Part shown: piece after piece, positions 1-7,213 of the stretch
Position numbering within the stretch: position 1 is the first letter of the stretch
Layout of the letters: every line of letters begins with the position of its first letter
Source: Paramuribaculum sp.
Lineage (GTDB): Bacteria; Bacteroidota; Bacteroidia; Bacteroidales; Muribaculaceae
Reading direction: 5' to 3'
Length of the DNA stretch: 11,815 nucleotides
Assembly (NCBI GenBank): GCA_029058705.1
Contig: JAIDXA010000262.1
Coordinates: 1 to 11,815 of the forward strand
Program-made: the position numbers and the translations under genes
Notes under the pieces: model-generated
What the model was told of the DNA's origin: nothing
Databases searched by the model: none
The model's input: the letters and a program-made list of their open reading frames with translations, nothing else

Positions 1-1723
1 TACCGGTCATGCCGGCAAGCTTGTGATACATGCGGAAGTAGTTCTGGAGTGTGATGGTGGCGAACGTCTGTGTGGCGGCTTCCACCTTGACGCCCTCTTT
101 GGCTTCGATTGCCTGATGAAGGCCATCGGAATAACGGCGGCCTTCCATGATGCGGCCTGTCTGTTCGTCAACGATTTTGATTTTGTTGTCGTCGATGACA
201 TATTCGACATCTTTTTCGAAGAGGGTGTAGGCTTTCAGCAGCTGTGTGACGGTGTGGACGCGTTCGGCCTTTACGGCGTAGTTCTGCATCAGTTCGTCTT
301 TTTTGCGGGCGCGTTCTGCGGCATCGGTGATTGTCTCGGCTTCCGAGAGCTGGGCGGCGATGTCGGGGAGAACGAAGAATGTCGGGTCGGCCTGAGTCCC
401 TGTCAGGGCGTCGATGCCTTTGTCGGTCAGTTCGACACTGCGGTTTTTCTCATCGATGACGAAGTAGAGGGGTTCTGTCGCTTTGGGCATCTCACGCGAG
501 TTGTCCTGAAGATAATAGGCCTCTGTTTCGAGAAGGATATTTTTCATTCCTTCCTGGCTTAGGAAGCGGATGAGAGGCGAGTTCTTGGGCAGACCTTTGA
601 ATGCGCGGAACAGCAGGAGTGCGCCTTCTTTGCGCACTTCCTTGTCGTCGCTTGCGAGTTTGGTCTTGGCGTCGGCGAGAATCTGGTTGACGAGTTTCCG
701 CTGGGCCTGGACGACTTTTTCGACGTTAGGACGGTATTCATTGAAAAGCTGGTCGTCGCCTCGGGGCACAGGTCCCGATATGATCAGAGGGGTTCGCGCG
801 TCGTCGATAAGCACGGAGTCGACCTCGTCGACGATCGCGTAATAATGTTTGCGCTGCACCATGTCGTCGGGCGACATTGCCATGTTGTCGCGCAGGTAGT
901 CGAAGCCGAATTCATTGTTGGTCCCGAAAGTGATGTCGCAGTTGTATGCCGCGCGTCGCTGGGGGGTGTTCGGCTGGTGTTTGTCGATGCAGTCTACTGT
1001 GGAGCCGTGGAACATGTAGAGCGGCCCCATCCATTCCGAGTCACGTTTCGAGAGGTAGTCGTTGACGGTCACTACGTGAACGCCTTTGCCAGAGAGCGAG
1101 CGCAGGAACACCGGGAGTGTCGCAACGAGGGTCTTTCCTTCACCGGTTGCCATTTCTGCGATTTTCCCCTGATGGAGAACCACGCCTCCGATCAACTGTA
1201 CGTGATAGTGGATCATGTCCCATGTCAGGAGGTTTCCGCCGGCGGTCCATTGGTTTTTGTAGATCGCTTTGTCGCCTTCGATTGTGACGAAGTCGCGTCC
1301 TTGAGCGGCAAACTCGCGGTCAAGATCAGTGGCGGTTACCTCGATTGTCGGATTTTTTGCGAATCGTGCGGCTGTTTCGCGAAGAGTCGCGAAGACAATG
1401 GGCAGATGTTCGTCGAGTTTCTGCTCGATTATGTCGAGCACGTTCTTTTCGTGGCGGTCGATTTCGTCCCAGACCGGCTGGCGTTTGTCGATCGGCAGGC
1501 TTTCGATTTCGATGCGCTTCTGTGCGGCTGCTTCTTCATCGGCGGTGACGGCTTGACGGATATCGGCTCGCACGGCATCGATTTTTGCGCGGAGCTCGTC
1601 GGGGGTAAGGTTTTGAAGTTCTGCGCTCAGAGCTTCGATTTTATCTACTATCGGCTTGATTTCGCGCAAGTCGCGGTCTGACTTGTTGCCGAAAATTTTA
1701 CTTAGAAATGATGTTACTGACAT
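1..1723 (-). CDS. secA: Preprotein translocase ATPase SecA, N-terminal part (3' end outside window)
   Basis: SecA is the cytoplasmic motor that pushes unfolded secretory proteins through SecYEG. Reading leftward from ATG at 1723-1721, 574 codons are present before the window ends. Visible landmarks are Walker A ATGEGKT at residues 192-198 (Lys197), Walker B DEVD at 299-302 followed by SVLIDDARTPLIISGP, the VDEQTGR segment of the preprotein-crosslinking region, and TLQNYFRMYHKLAGMTG, whose GMTG is residues 571-574. The second nucleotide-binding domain, helical scaffold, wing and C-terminal tail lie outside the window. Walker A sits about 90 residues later than in E. coli SecA (Lys108), and the Walker B to GMTG distance is also longer; expanded SecA is known in Bacteroidota. 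The start is the first ATG after the last upstream stop and the protein begins like SecA (MSVTSFLSKIFGNK). It is transcribed alone, away from the upstream mscS pair. Confidence 0.98.
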   Translation of the reverse strand, partial: MSVTSFLSKIFGNKSDRDLREIKPIVDKIEALSAELQNLTPDELRAKIDAVRADIRQAVTADEEAAAQKRIEIESLPIDKRQPVWDEIDRHEKNVLDIIEQKLDEHLPIVFATLRETAARFAKNPTIEVTATDLDREFAAQGRDFVTIEGDKAIYKNQWTAGGNLLTWDMIHYHVQLIGGVVLHQGKIAEMATGEGKTLVATLPVFLRSLSGKGVHVVTVNDYLSKRDSEWMGPLYMFHGSTVDCIDKHQPNTPQRRAAYNCDITFGTNNEFGFDYLRDNMAMSPDDMVQRKHYYAIVDEVDSVLIDDARTPLIISGPVPRGDDQLFNEYRPNVEKVVQAQRKLVNQILADAKTKLASDDKEVRKEGALLLFRAFKGLPKNSPLIRFLSQEGMKNILLETEAYYLQDNSREMPKATEPLYFVIDEKNRSVELTDKGIDALTGTQADPTFFVLPDIAAQLSEAETITDAAERARKKDELMQNYAVKAERVHTVTQLLKAYTLFEKDVEYVIDDNKIKIVDEQTGRIMEGRRYSDGLHQAIEAKEGVKVEAATQTFATITLQNYFRMYHKLAGMTG

Positions 1724-1800
1724 TTATGTTTATGTTCTTACGTTTTTATTAATCAGGATTGTGGTGTGCCGGTTGCATATGCCAGACACTAAACTTATTG

Positions 1801-1808
1801 CAAAGATA
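1801..1808 (-). promoter_or_regulatory. Candidate secA promoter (-7 box TATCTTTG)
   Basis: On the minus strand the sequence reads TATCTTTG, a perfect match to the Bacteroides -7 consensus TAnnTTTG. It would start transcription roughly 70 nt upstream of the secA ATG. No TTTG is found 19-21 nt further upstream, so the -33 element is missing or degenerate. The same 14-mer, TGCAAAGATAGTGA on the plus strand, surrounds the -7 box of the L,D-transpeptidase gene. Confidence 0.5.
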
Positions 1809-1874
1809 GTGAATCTGTGTGAATAAGTCTTTATCGAGGAGTGATTTTTTGGCCGGATCTGCAGTGGTTTCGGA

Positions 1875-2972
1875 TCAGGCTTTCGGAGTGTCGAAATGGA
1901 CATCCATCTGCGGGAAGGGGAAGTTGAGGCCAAAAGAGGGGAGAGTTGTATAGATCCGTTCGTTGACATCGAAGAATACGCCCCAGTAGTCGGCAGATTT
2001 AACCCATGCACGCACCGAAAGGTTCACACTCGAGTCGGCAAGTTCTGCAAGAAACACCTGGGGAGTGTGGTCTATTTTCGGGGCGAGTGGCGTAATGTCG
2101 ATCGACGGAGTCTCTATTGCTGCGGAATCGAGCTGTTTTTTGCTGTGGTGGAAAAGCCTGTGGACCCATGACTTTTTTCTGCCGTGGGCTCTGATGGCGT
2201 TTTCTGTTGCAATTTCGTCGGCTTTTATCTCCTCGTCGGTTTTCGGAGGCGCGTTTCTGATGATTCTTGAGTCGGCTTTTAGGATTTCGAGAATGACTTT
2301 GCGGGCGCGTTCGACGTCGTCGCCGTATGAGATGCCGACCGTCCAGTCTATGCGGCGGTATTCTTCACGGCTCCAGTTGTTTATCGAGCCTGTCGATAGC
2401 GGCCCGTTGGGAACGATGATCGATTTGTTGTCGGGGGTTGTGATTATTGTCGAGAAAATCTGGATTTCCTTGACAACGCCGGCATAGCCCTGGGCTTCGA
2501 TGTAGTCTCCGACCTTATAGGGCTTGAGCAGTAGGATCAGTACTCCGCCGGCAAAGTTCTGGAGCGTTCCGCTCAAAGCCATACCGATGGCCACACCTGC
2601 CGATGCAAAAATGGCTATGAATGAAGTTGTGTTGATGCCGAGGATTCCAATGACGGTCACTACCAGAATGAAGTAGAGGACCATGTTGACCAGCGACAGG
2701 ACAAATGTTGTCAGCGACTTGTCGACGTGGCGGCGCAGGAGAATGTTGGCGGTTACGGTGTAGAGTTTCCGGATAATATATTTACCGGCGTAGAACACGA
2801 GTATTGCGACGGCAAGATGGATCGCGAAGTCGACAAGTGTTGTCGCTATGCGGCTGATCAGGTCGTCAAATGAAACTGCCTTAAGCATTCCGATGGCTTC
2901 TTCTTTATTGGGCGCCACGGTGTCGGCCTGTGCTTCGGGAAGTCCGGGCAGCGGTATTTGTGATAATAGCAT
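1875..2972 (-). CDS. MscS-family mechanosensitive ion channel with inserted cytoplasmic segment
   Basis: A small-conductance mechanosensitive channel that releases solutes across the inner membrane on hypo-osmotic shock. It has 365 residues against 286 for E. coli MscS. Three transmembrane segments lie at about 46-67, 88-112 and 116-150; the third is the Gly/Ala-rich pore helix (ASAGVAIGMALSGTLQNFAG), followed by LLLKPYKVGDYIEA and the beta domain with IIVPNGPLSTGSINNW at 185-200. The C-terminal alpha/beta domain is split: after DSRIIRNAPP (234-243) come about 58 charged, low-complexity residues before HTPQVFLAELADSSVNLSVR (302-321), which is the normal continuation. The start ATG at 2972 lies 46 nt after the stop of the C11 peptidase gene, suggesting cotranscription. 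No Shine-Dalgarno is seen, as is usual in this phylum. The family call is firm; gating properties cannot be inferred. Confidence 0.95.
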   Translation of the reverse strand: MLLSQIPLPGLPEAQADTVAPNKEEAIGMLKAVSFDDLISRIATTLVDFAIHLAVAILVFYAGKYIIRKLYTVTANILLRRHVDKSLTTFVLSLVNMVLYFILVVTVIGILGINTTSFIAIFASAGVAIGMALSGTLQNFAGGVLILLLKPYKVGDYIEAQGYAGVVKEIQIFSTIITTPDNKSIIVPNGPLSTGSINNWSREEYRRIDWTVGISYGDDVERARKVILEILKADSRIIRNAPPKTDEEIKADEIATENAIRAHGRKKSWVHRLFHHSKKQLDSAAIETPSIDITPLAPKIDHTPQVFLAELADSSVNLSVRAWVKSADYWGVFFDVNERIYTTLPSFGLNFPFPQMDVHFDTPKA

Positions 2973-3018
2973 GTGTATGGATCGGAGGAGGGGATGGTGG
3001 TTTGTAATGAAGTTGCCG

Positions 3019-4149
3019 TTAACGGGCTACAACATCGCGATACCACGCGAGTTCGTCGTAGCCGAGGGCCGACGAGGGATAGGAGTCGGACAGGATGTGA
3101 CATCCGAGTCCATTGAAATTGTCGGCCGGAAGCATGAAAACGCTTGATGTGGAGTGGCTTTCGGTGACGGTGTTGCGAAAAGCCGCTTCCCACTCGCGGG
3201 CGAGTGGCGGGTCGTCTTCGGTCATGGCGCGGAAGTAGTGGGCCATGTCGAAGATTCCTGTGTCGAGGACTCCGTTGCGGAAATACCGCACAGGAGTGTA
3301 GGACTGCGGCGGTGCGTGTTTCATTGCCATGCGGCTGACTGTCGCAAGGCGTTCGAGGCCTTCGGTCGATATAAGTGAGATCGAACATCCGTAGGTGTAG
3401 GTCAGCGGATAGGTGCTGAATGTATTTCTGATCGCCTGTGAAAGATTGGCTTTGGGGGCGAAGAAACAGCCGATATTGAGATCATAGGGCATTCCGTCGA
3501 CCCCGAGTTCGGTCGGGGAGGCGGCTATGAATGGAGTGAGATGCCGCAATTCGTAGGCAACTTCCACGGTTGCCATGTGGCAGCAGTCGAAATAGATGAA
3601 ATCGAAGCGGTTGCCTTCAAGGGCTGTTGCCATCGAGGTTATTTTCATTTTCAATGGCTGGGAGTTTCCGTCGGCTCCGAATGACAGGGGGGCGATCGGC
3701 GACCCGTAGCCCAGAGTGCCGGATGGCTCGTTTTGCCAGCCGGTTGCGTGACTCCAGAATATAATTCCGTAGGAGTCGGCTTCGGCTATCGATTTCACAT
3801 CGTCGACAACCTCTCTAAGCCGTCGGGGATCGGCTGAGGAAACGGTTGTGTCGTAGGTCTTGAGCGTAAGCTCCGGATTGGACGGACTGATTTCGAACAG
3901 ACGCGGCGCTTCGGTTTTCGACTGTATGTAGACAAGCAGACGGCCATTGCCTATGTCGGCTGCAGCACGTTTCATTTCGGCGATATCGGATCCGGCATAG
4001 TCTGACAGGTTGTTGTTTGCAAGCATATAGACGAGGACGGCGCGGTTTGCCGTTTCTGCCTGCGGAGATTTGTCGTCGCAACTTGTAAGGGAAACAAGAA
4101 GCGACAGAGTCAGAATTGTTAGAAGCGGACGAATCGGTATGTTTGACAT
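3019..4149 (-). CDS. Clostripain-like (peptidase family C11) lipoprotein
   Basis: A predicted cysteine protease of the clostripain family, 376 residues. The N-terminus is a lipoprotein signal: a hydrophobic stretch at about 8-22 followed by lipobox LTSC with lipidation at Cys24. The mature start CDDKSPQ is acidic, loosely like the surface-export signal of Bacteroidota lipoproteins, so an outer-surface location is possible but not shown. The protease fold is recognised from AVLVYMLANNNLS (38-49), FWSHATGW (131-138) with probable catalytic His134, and FDCCHM (187-192), which aligns with the family motif DACLM and makes Cys190 the likely nucleophile. The later segment YGCSISLISTEGLERLA (253-269) also fits C11 proteins. 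It is the first gene of a probable two-gene unit with mscS. Substrate is unknown; many gut Bacteroidales encode several such lipoproteins. Confidence 0.88.
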   Translation of the reverse strand: MSNIPIRPLLTILTLSLLVSLTSCDDKSPQAETANRAVLVYMLANNNLSDYAGSDIAEMKRAAADIGNGRLLVYIQSKTEAPRLFEISPSNPELTLKTYDTTVSSADPRRLREVVDDVKSIAEADSYGIIFWSHATGWQNEPSGTLGYGSPIAPLSFGADGNSQPLKMKITSMATALEGNRFDFIYFDCCHMATVEVAYELRHLTPFIAASPTELGVDGMPYDLNIGCFFAPKANLSQAIRNTFSTYPLTYTYGCSISLISTEGLERLATVSRMAMKHAPPQSYTPVRYFRNGVLDTGIFDMAHYFRAMTEDDPPLAREWEAAFRNTVTESHSTSSVFMLPADNFNGLGCHILSDSYPSSALGYDELAWYRDVVAR

Positions 4150-4231
4150 AAATCAGTTGATTGGGCGGGTTTGACCCGGATTGCCTGCGGAGAGAGACCA
4201 TGAAAATGGACAGTCGCCGCGCGGACGGTTG

Positions 4232-4263
4232 CAAAGTTAAGAAAATTTGTGCGTAACGGCAAG
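4232..4263 (-). promoter_or_regulatory. Promoter of the C11 peptidase-mscS unit
   Basis: On the minus strand the -7 box TAACTTTG (4239-4232) matches TAnnTTTG exactly. CTTG at 4263-4260, 20 nt upstream, supplies the TTG core of the -33 element. The predicted leader to the ATG at 4149 is about 75 nt and contains short inverted repeats (for example 4166-4170 with 4174-4178). Confidence 0.6.
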
Positions 4264-4367
4264 TTTCCTGTGTGTCAGGGCGCCTGAGCGGGATGGACCG
4301 GTGGGTGAAAGCGAAGTTAAAAAAGCGAAATAATCTGATTTAGTAGAGCTGTTTCAATAGTTTTTTT

Positions 4368-4375
4368 TAACTTTG
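4368..4375 (+). promoter_or_regulatory. Candidate ROK kinase promoter (-7 box TAACTTTG)
   Basis: TAACTTTG is an exact TAnnTTTG match located 32 nt before the ROK start codon, giving a short leader of about 25 nt. A T-run (4361-4368) precedes it. No good TTTG lies at the expected -33 distance. The element is divergent from the C11 peptidase promoter, about 105 nt away. Confidence 0.5.
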
Positions 4376-4407
4376 TGAAAAATCTAACAATACCATAATA
4401 TATTACA

Positions 4408-5424
4408 ATGATCAACTCTAAACCTTATGTGATCGGCATTGACATGGGTGGCACCAATACGGTTTTCGGCATTGTCGACGCCCGTGGAGTAGTGCTTGCC
4501 AGCAATTCGATCAAAACCCGCAAGCATTCCAATTTCAACGATTACATTGACGAACTCTCATTTGAACTCAACCGACTGATCGCTTCAATCGACGCTCAGG
4601 AAAAGATTTTCGGTATCGGTGTCGGTGCTCCCAACGCCAACTATTTTACCGGAAAGATTGAAGATGGAGTGAATCTGCCCTGGCCCACTCCGATACCTTT
4701 CGCGCAGCTTCTGTCGGACAAAATGAAGCTTCCCGTTGCGATAACCAACGATGCAAATGCGGCGGCTATCGGCGAGATGACCTACGGGGCCGCACGCGGA
4801 CTTAAAGATTTCATCATGATCACCCTCGGCACTGGCGTCGGCAGCGGTATCGTTGTCAATGGTCAGCTTGTCTACGGTCACGACGGTTTTGCCGGTGAGC
4901 TGGGACATGTCATTGTCAAGCGCAATAACGGACGTCTGTGTGGATGCGGACGGACCGGCTGTCTCGAGACCTATTGCTCGGCGACTGGAGTTGCCCGCAC
5001 AGCGCGTGAATATCTCGAAATGAGCGACACCCCTTCGCTTCTTCGCGAATTGCCGATCGATGAGATCACATCGAAAGATGTCTATGACGCGGCAATTGCC
5101 GGCGATAAACTCGCCAAAGCGGTCTTTGATTACACCGGACAGGTTCTCGGTGAGGCTCTGGCTGATTTCACTGTGTTCACGTCGCCTGAGGCATTTGTTA
5201 TTTTCGGTGGACTGGCGAAGGCCGGCGATCTTATACTTAAGCCGATCCGTGAGTCTATGGAAAAAAACATGCTTTCGATATGGAAAGGTAAAGTGCAGGT
5301 TATTCTCAGCGAATTGAAAGAAGCAGACGCGGCCGTGCTCGGTGCAAGTGCTCTGGGATGGGAAGCCAAGCCGATGGCAGCTCCCGAAGCAACCATCGCC
5401 CCGGAAGCAACTGCAACAGTCTGA
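4408..5424 (+). CDS. ROK-family sugar kinase (glucokinase-like, RokA type)
   Basis: A cytoplasmic ATP-dependent hexose kinase of the ROK family, probably phosphorylating glucose and perhaps related sugars or amino sugars to the 6-phosphate. It has 338 residues. Visible motifs are the ATP-binding DMGGTN at 12-17, catalytic Asp115 in NDANAAA (114-120), LGTGVGSGIVVNG (140-152), the sugar-contacting ELGH (164-167), and the ROK zinc site with His167 and CGCGRTGCLE (Cys178, Cys180, Cys185). There is no N-terminal helix-turn-helix, so this is a kinase and not a NagC/XylR-type repressor. Bacteroides fragilis RokA is a characterised broad-specificity kinase of this family, and this looks like a counterpart by inference. 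The last 15 residues carry an imperfect repeat (APEATIAPEATATV) beyond the folded domain. It is apparently monocistronic, followed by a strong hairpin. Confidence 0.93.
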   Translation: MINSKPYVIGIDMGGTNTVFGIVDARGVVLASNSIKTRKHSNFNDYIDELSFELNRLIASIDAQEKIFGIGVGAPNANYFTGKIEDGVNLPWPTPIPFAQLLSDKMKLPVAITNDANAAAIGEMTYGAARGLKDFIMITLGTGVGSGIVVNGQLVYGHDGFAGELGHVIVKRNNGRLCGCGRTGCLETYCSATGVARTAREYLEMSDTPSLLRELPIDEITSKDVYDAAIAGDKLAKAVFDYTGQVLGEALADFTVFTSPEAFVIFGGLAKAGDLILKPIRESMEKNMLSIWKGKVQVILSELKEADAAVLGASALGWEAKPMAAPEATIAPEATATV

Positions 5425-5464
5425 TCGCTTTTATTTCCGACGGTTAAAAGAACCTTTTATTATA

Positions 5465-5498
5465 CAGCGGCGTGTCATGAAAGCATGATGCGCCGCTG
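5465..5498 (+). terminator. 15-bp hairpin downstream of the ROK kinase gene
   Basis: Arms 5465-5479 (cagcggcgtgtcatg) and 5484-5498 pair along 15 positions with two G-U wobbles and an AAAG tetraloop. It begins 41 nt after the ROK stop codon and ends before the gltX -33 element. There is no U-tract behind it, so it may be an RNA 3'-end stabiliser or a non-canonical terminator. Confidence 0.55.
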
Positions 5499-5525
5499 AT
5501 GTGTCGGCGGCCTGGAAGCAGTCAG

Positions 5526-5557
5526 TTTGCATGTTCGGGTCGAATTGAGTAAATTTG
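5526..5557 (+). promoter_or_regulatory. gltX promoter (-33 TTTG, -7 TAAATTTG)
   Basis: TTTG at 5526-5529 and TAAATTTG at 5550-5557 are separated by 20 nt, matching the Bacteroides sigma consensus in both boxes and in spacing. Transcription would begin near 5564. That places the upstream in-frame ATG at 5555 outside the transcript and fixes the gltX start at 5597. Confidence 0.75.
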
Positions 5558-5596
5558 CGCCATAAAAAACGAATAAACCAAACGAAACATAAGGAA

Positions 5597-7132
5597 ATGG
5601 AACGTAAAGTAAGAGTGAGATTCGCCCCGTCGCCGACGGGACCGCTCCATATCGGCGGTGTGCGCACCGCTTTGTATAATTATCTGTTCGCCCGTCAGCA
5701 TGGCGGCGATATGATTCTCCGCATCGAGGACACCGACTCCAACCGGTTTGTGCCTGGTGCGGAAGATTATATCAACGAAGCTCTCGCCTGGCTCGGCATC
5801 GGAATCGACGAGGGTGTCCGCGAGGGCGGCAGCTACGGTCCATACAAGCAGAGCGAACGCCGCGACATCTATCGCCAGCATGTTGACAAGCTGCTCGAGG
5901 CAGGTAAAGCCTACATCGCCTTCGATACGCCTGAGGAGCTGGAAAACGCCCGTAAGAACGTTGCCAATTTCCAATATGACGCTTCGACGCGCGGCTCAAT
6001 GCGCAACTCGCTCTCGATGCCGGCCGACGAAGTGGCACGTCTGATCGATGCAGGAGAGAAATATGTTGTCCGTTTCAAGATCGAGCCGGGCCGCGATGTC
6101 GTTGTCAACGACCTGATCCGCGGAAAAGTGACGATCAATTCATCGATTCTCGACGACAAGGTTCTCTACAAGAGTGCCGATGACCTGCCCACCTATCACC
6201 TTGCAAACATTGTCGACGACCATCTGATGGAGGTGAGCCATGTGATCCGAGGGGAGGAATGGCTTCCTTCCGCACCGCTTCATGTGTTGCTCTACGAAGC
6301 GTTCGGATGGGCCGACACGATGCCTGAATTCGTTCATCTTCCGCTGCTGCTTAAGCCCGACGGCAAGGGCAAGCTGTCGAAACGCGACGGCGACCGTCTC
6401 GGATTTCCCGTGTTCCCGCTCGAGTGGCACGATCCGAAGAGCGGAGAAATTTCGTCGGGCTACCGCGAACGCGGCTATCTGCCTGAAGCTGTGGTCAACT
6501 TCCTGGCTCTGCTCGGCTGGAATCCGGGCGACGATACCGAGATCATGTCGATGGACGAACTGATTTCCAAATTCTCGCTTGACCATTGCTCGCGCGCCGG
6601 CGCCCGTTTCGATTTCGAAAAAGGGAAATGGTTCAATCACAAATATCTCCAGATGGTTTCTGCCGAGCAGCTCACCCTTATGTTCAAGCCTGTCATGGAG
6701 GCCAACGGCTGCGATCCGTCGGCATTTTCCGACGACTACATCACGCGTGCGATCGCTATGGTCAAGGATCGTGCCAACTTCGTCAGCGATCTCTGGGAAC
6801 AGGCCCGTTTCTTCTTCATCGGGCCGACCGACTATGAGGCTAAAGCTGTCAGGAAGCGCTGGAGCGCGGAGATGCCTCGTATCATGCAAGAGCTTGTCGA
6901 GGTACTGAAAAGTCTGCCCGACTTCTCGTCGGCAGCCGCAGAGCCTGTTGTTCTCGACTGGATCAAGTCGAAAGGCTATCATCTCGGAAATGTCATGAAT
7001 GCATTCCGTCTGACTGTTGTCGGCGAGTGTAAGGGTCCCCATATGTTCGACATCACCGAACTCATGGGGCTTGATGAGACAGTGCGCCGCATCCTGGCCG
7101 GCGTCGAGCGCATCCCGACTCCGGAAGCGTAA
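5597..7132 (+). CDS. gltX: Glutamyl-tRNA synthetase (class I, non-zinc type)
   Basis: It charges tRNA(Glu) with glutamate in the cytoplasm. It has 511 residues, slightly longer than E. coli GltX. The class I signatures are FAPSPTGPLHIGG (9-21, HIGH-type motif at 18-21) and KLSKR at 259-263. VSHVIRGEEWLPSAP and the substrate loop LRIEDTDSNR (41-50) are also typical. The zinc-binding cysteines found in E. coli GluRS are absent: the matching stretch reads AYIAFDTPEELE (105-116). After KLSKR there is a longer segment (DGDRLGFPVFPLEWHDPKSG and onward) before YLPEAVVNFLALLGWNPGD, which is typical of Bacteroidota enzymes. The C-terminal anticodon-binding region ends with a GNVMNAFRLTVVG segment. The start at 5597 is chosen because conserved sequence begins there, AAGGAA directly precedes it, and the promoter excludes the earlier ATG at 5555. 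Confidence 0.98.
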   Translation: MERKVRVRFAPSPTGPLHIGGVRTALYNYLFARQHGGDMILRIEDTDSNRFVPGAEDYINEALAWLGIGIDEGVREGGSYGPYKQSERRDIYRQHVDKLLEAGKAYIAFDTPEELENARKNVANFQYDASTRGSMRNSLSMPADEVARLIDAGEKYVVRFKIEPGRDVVVNDLIRGKVTINSSILDDKVLYKSADDLPTYHLANIVDDHLMEVSHVIRGEEWLPSAPLHVLLYEAFGWADTMPEFVHLPLLLKPDGKGKLSKRDGDRLGFPVFPLEWHDPKSGEISSGYRERGYLPEAVVNFLALLGWNPGDDTEIMSMDELISKFSLDHCSRAGARFDFEKGKWFNHKYLQMVSAEQLTLMFKPVMEANGCDPSAFSDDYITRAIAMVKDRANFVSDLWEQARFFFIGPTDYEAKAVRKRWSAEMPRIMQELVEVLKSLPDFSSAAAEPVVLDWIKSKGYHLGNVMNAFRLTVVGECKGPHMFDITELMGLDETVRRILAGVERIPTPEA

Positions 7133-7157
7133 CGCCGGAATATTTTAGGAATAAATC

Positions 7158-7195
7158 AGCGGGGTGTCTGAATTCGTGGATTCAGACACCCCGCT
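7158..7195. terminator. Bidirectional terminator between gltX and the flippase-like gene
   Basis: Perfect 16-bp stem, agcggggtgtctgaat (7158-7173) with its complement at 7180-7195, and a 6-nt loop tcgtgg. It lies 25 nt after the gltX stop and 18 nt from the convergent gene's stop at 7214, so it can end transcription from both sides. T-rich sequence follows on both strands but no long U-run. Confidence 0.85.
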
Positions 7196-7213
7196 TTAAG
7201 GTTTATGTGATTG

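Noticed and set aside
23..562. 179-codon plus-strand open frame at the left edge
   Set aside because: It is also the complement of the SecA frame; no domain or promoter supports it.
845..1681. 278-codon open frame on the plus strand opposite secA
   Set aside because: It is antisense to a clear SecA coding frame, has a Phe/Val/Asp/Cys-rich composition typical of reverse-complement shadows, and matches no family.
1775..1782. Palindrome gcatatgc in the secA leader
   Set aside because: An 8-bp palindrome is expected by chance at this length and has no supporting context.
4275..4287. Inverted repeat tcagg-gcg-cctga between the divergent C11 and ROK promoters
   Set aside because: It is only 5 bp per arm and could occur by chance; no second copy is seen in the window to support an operator.
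5555..5596. Earlier ATG in the gltX frame
   Set aside because: It overlaps the -7 box of the gltX promoter and adds 14 residues not found in GluRS proteins.
6140..7042. 300-codon minus-strand open frame opposite gltX
   Set aside because: It is antisense to the conserved GluRS sequence, has no recognisable motif, and lies behind the shared terminator's orientation.
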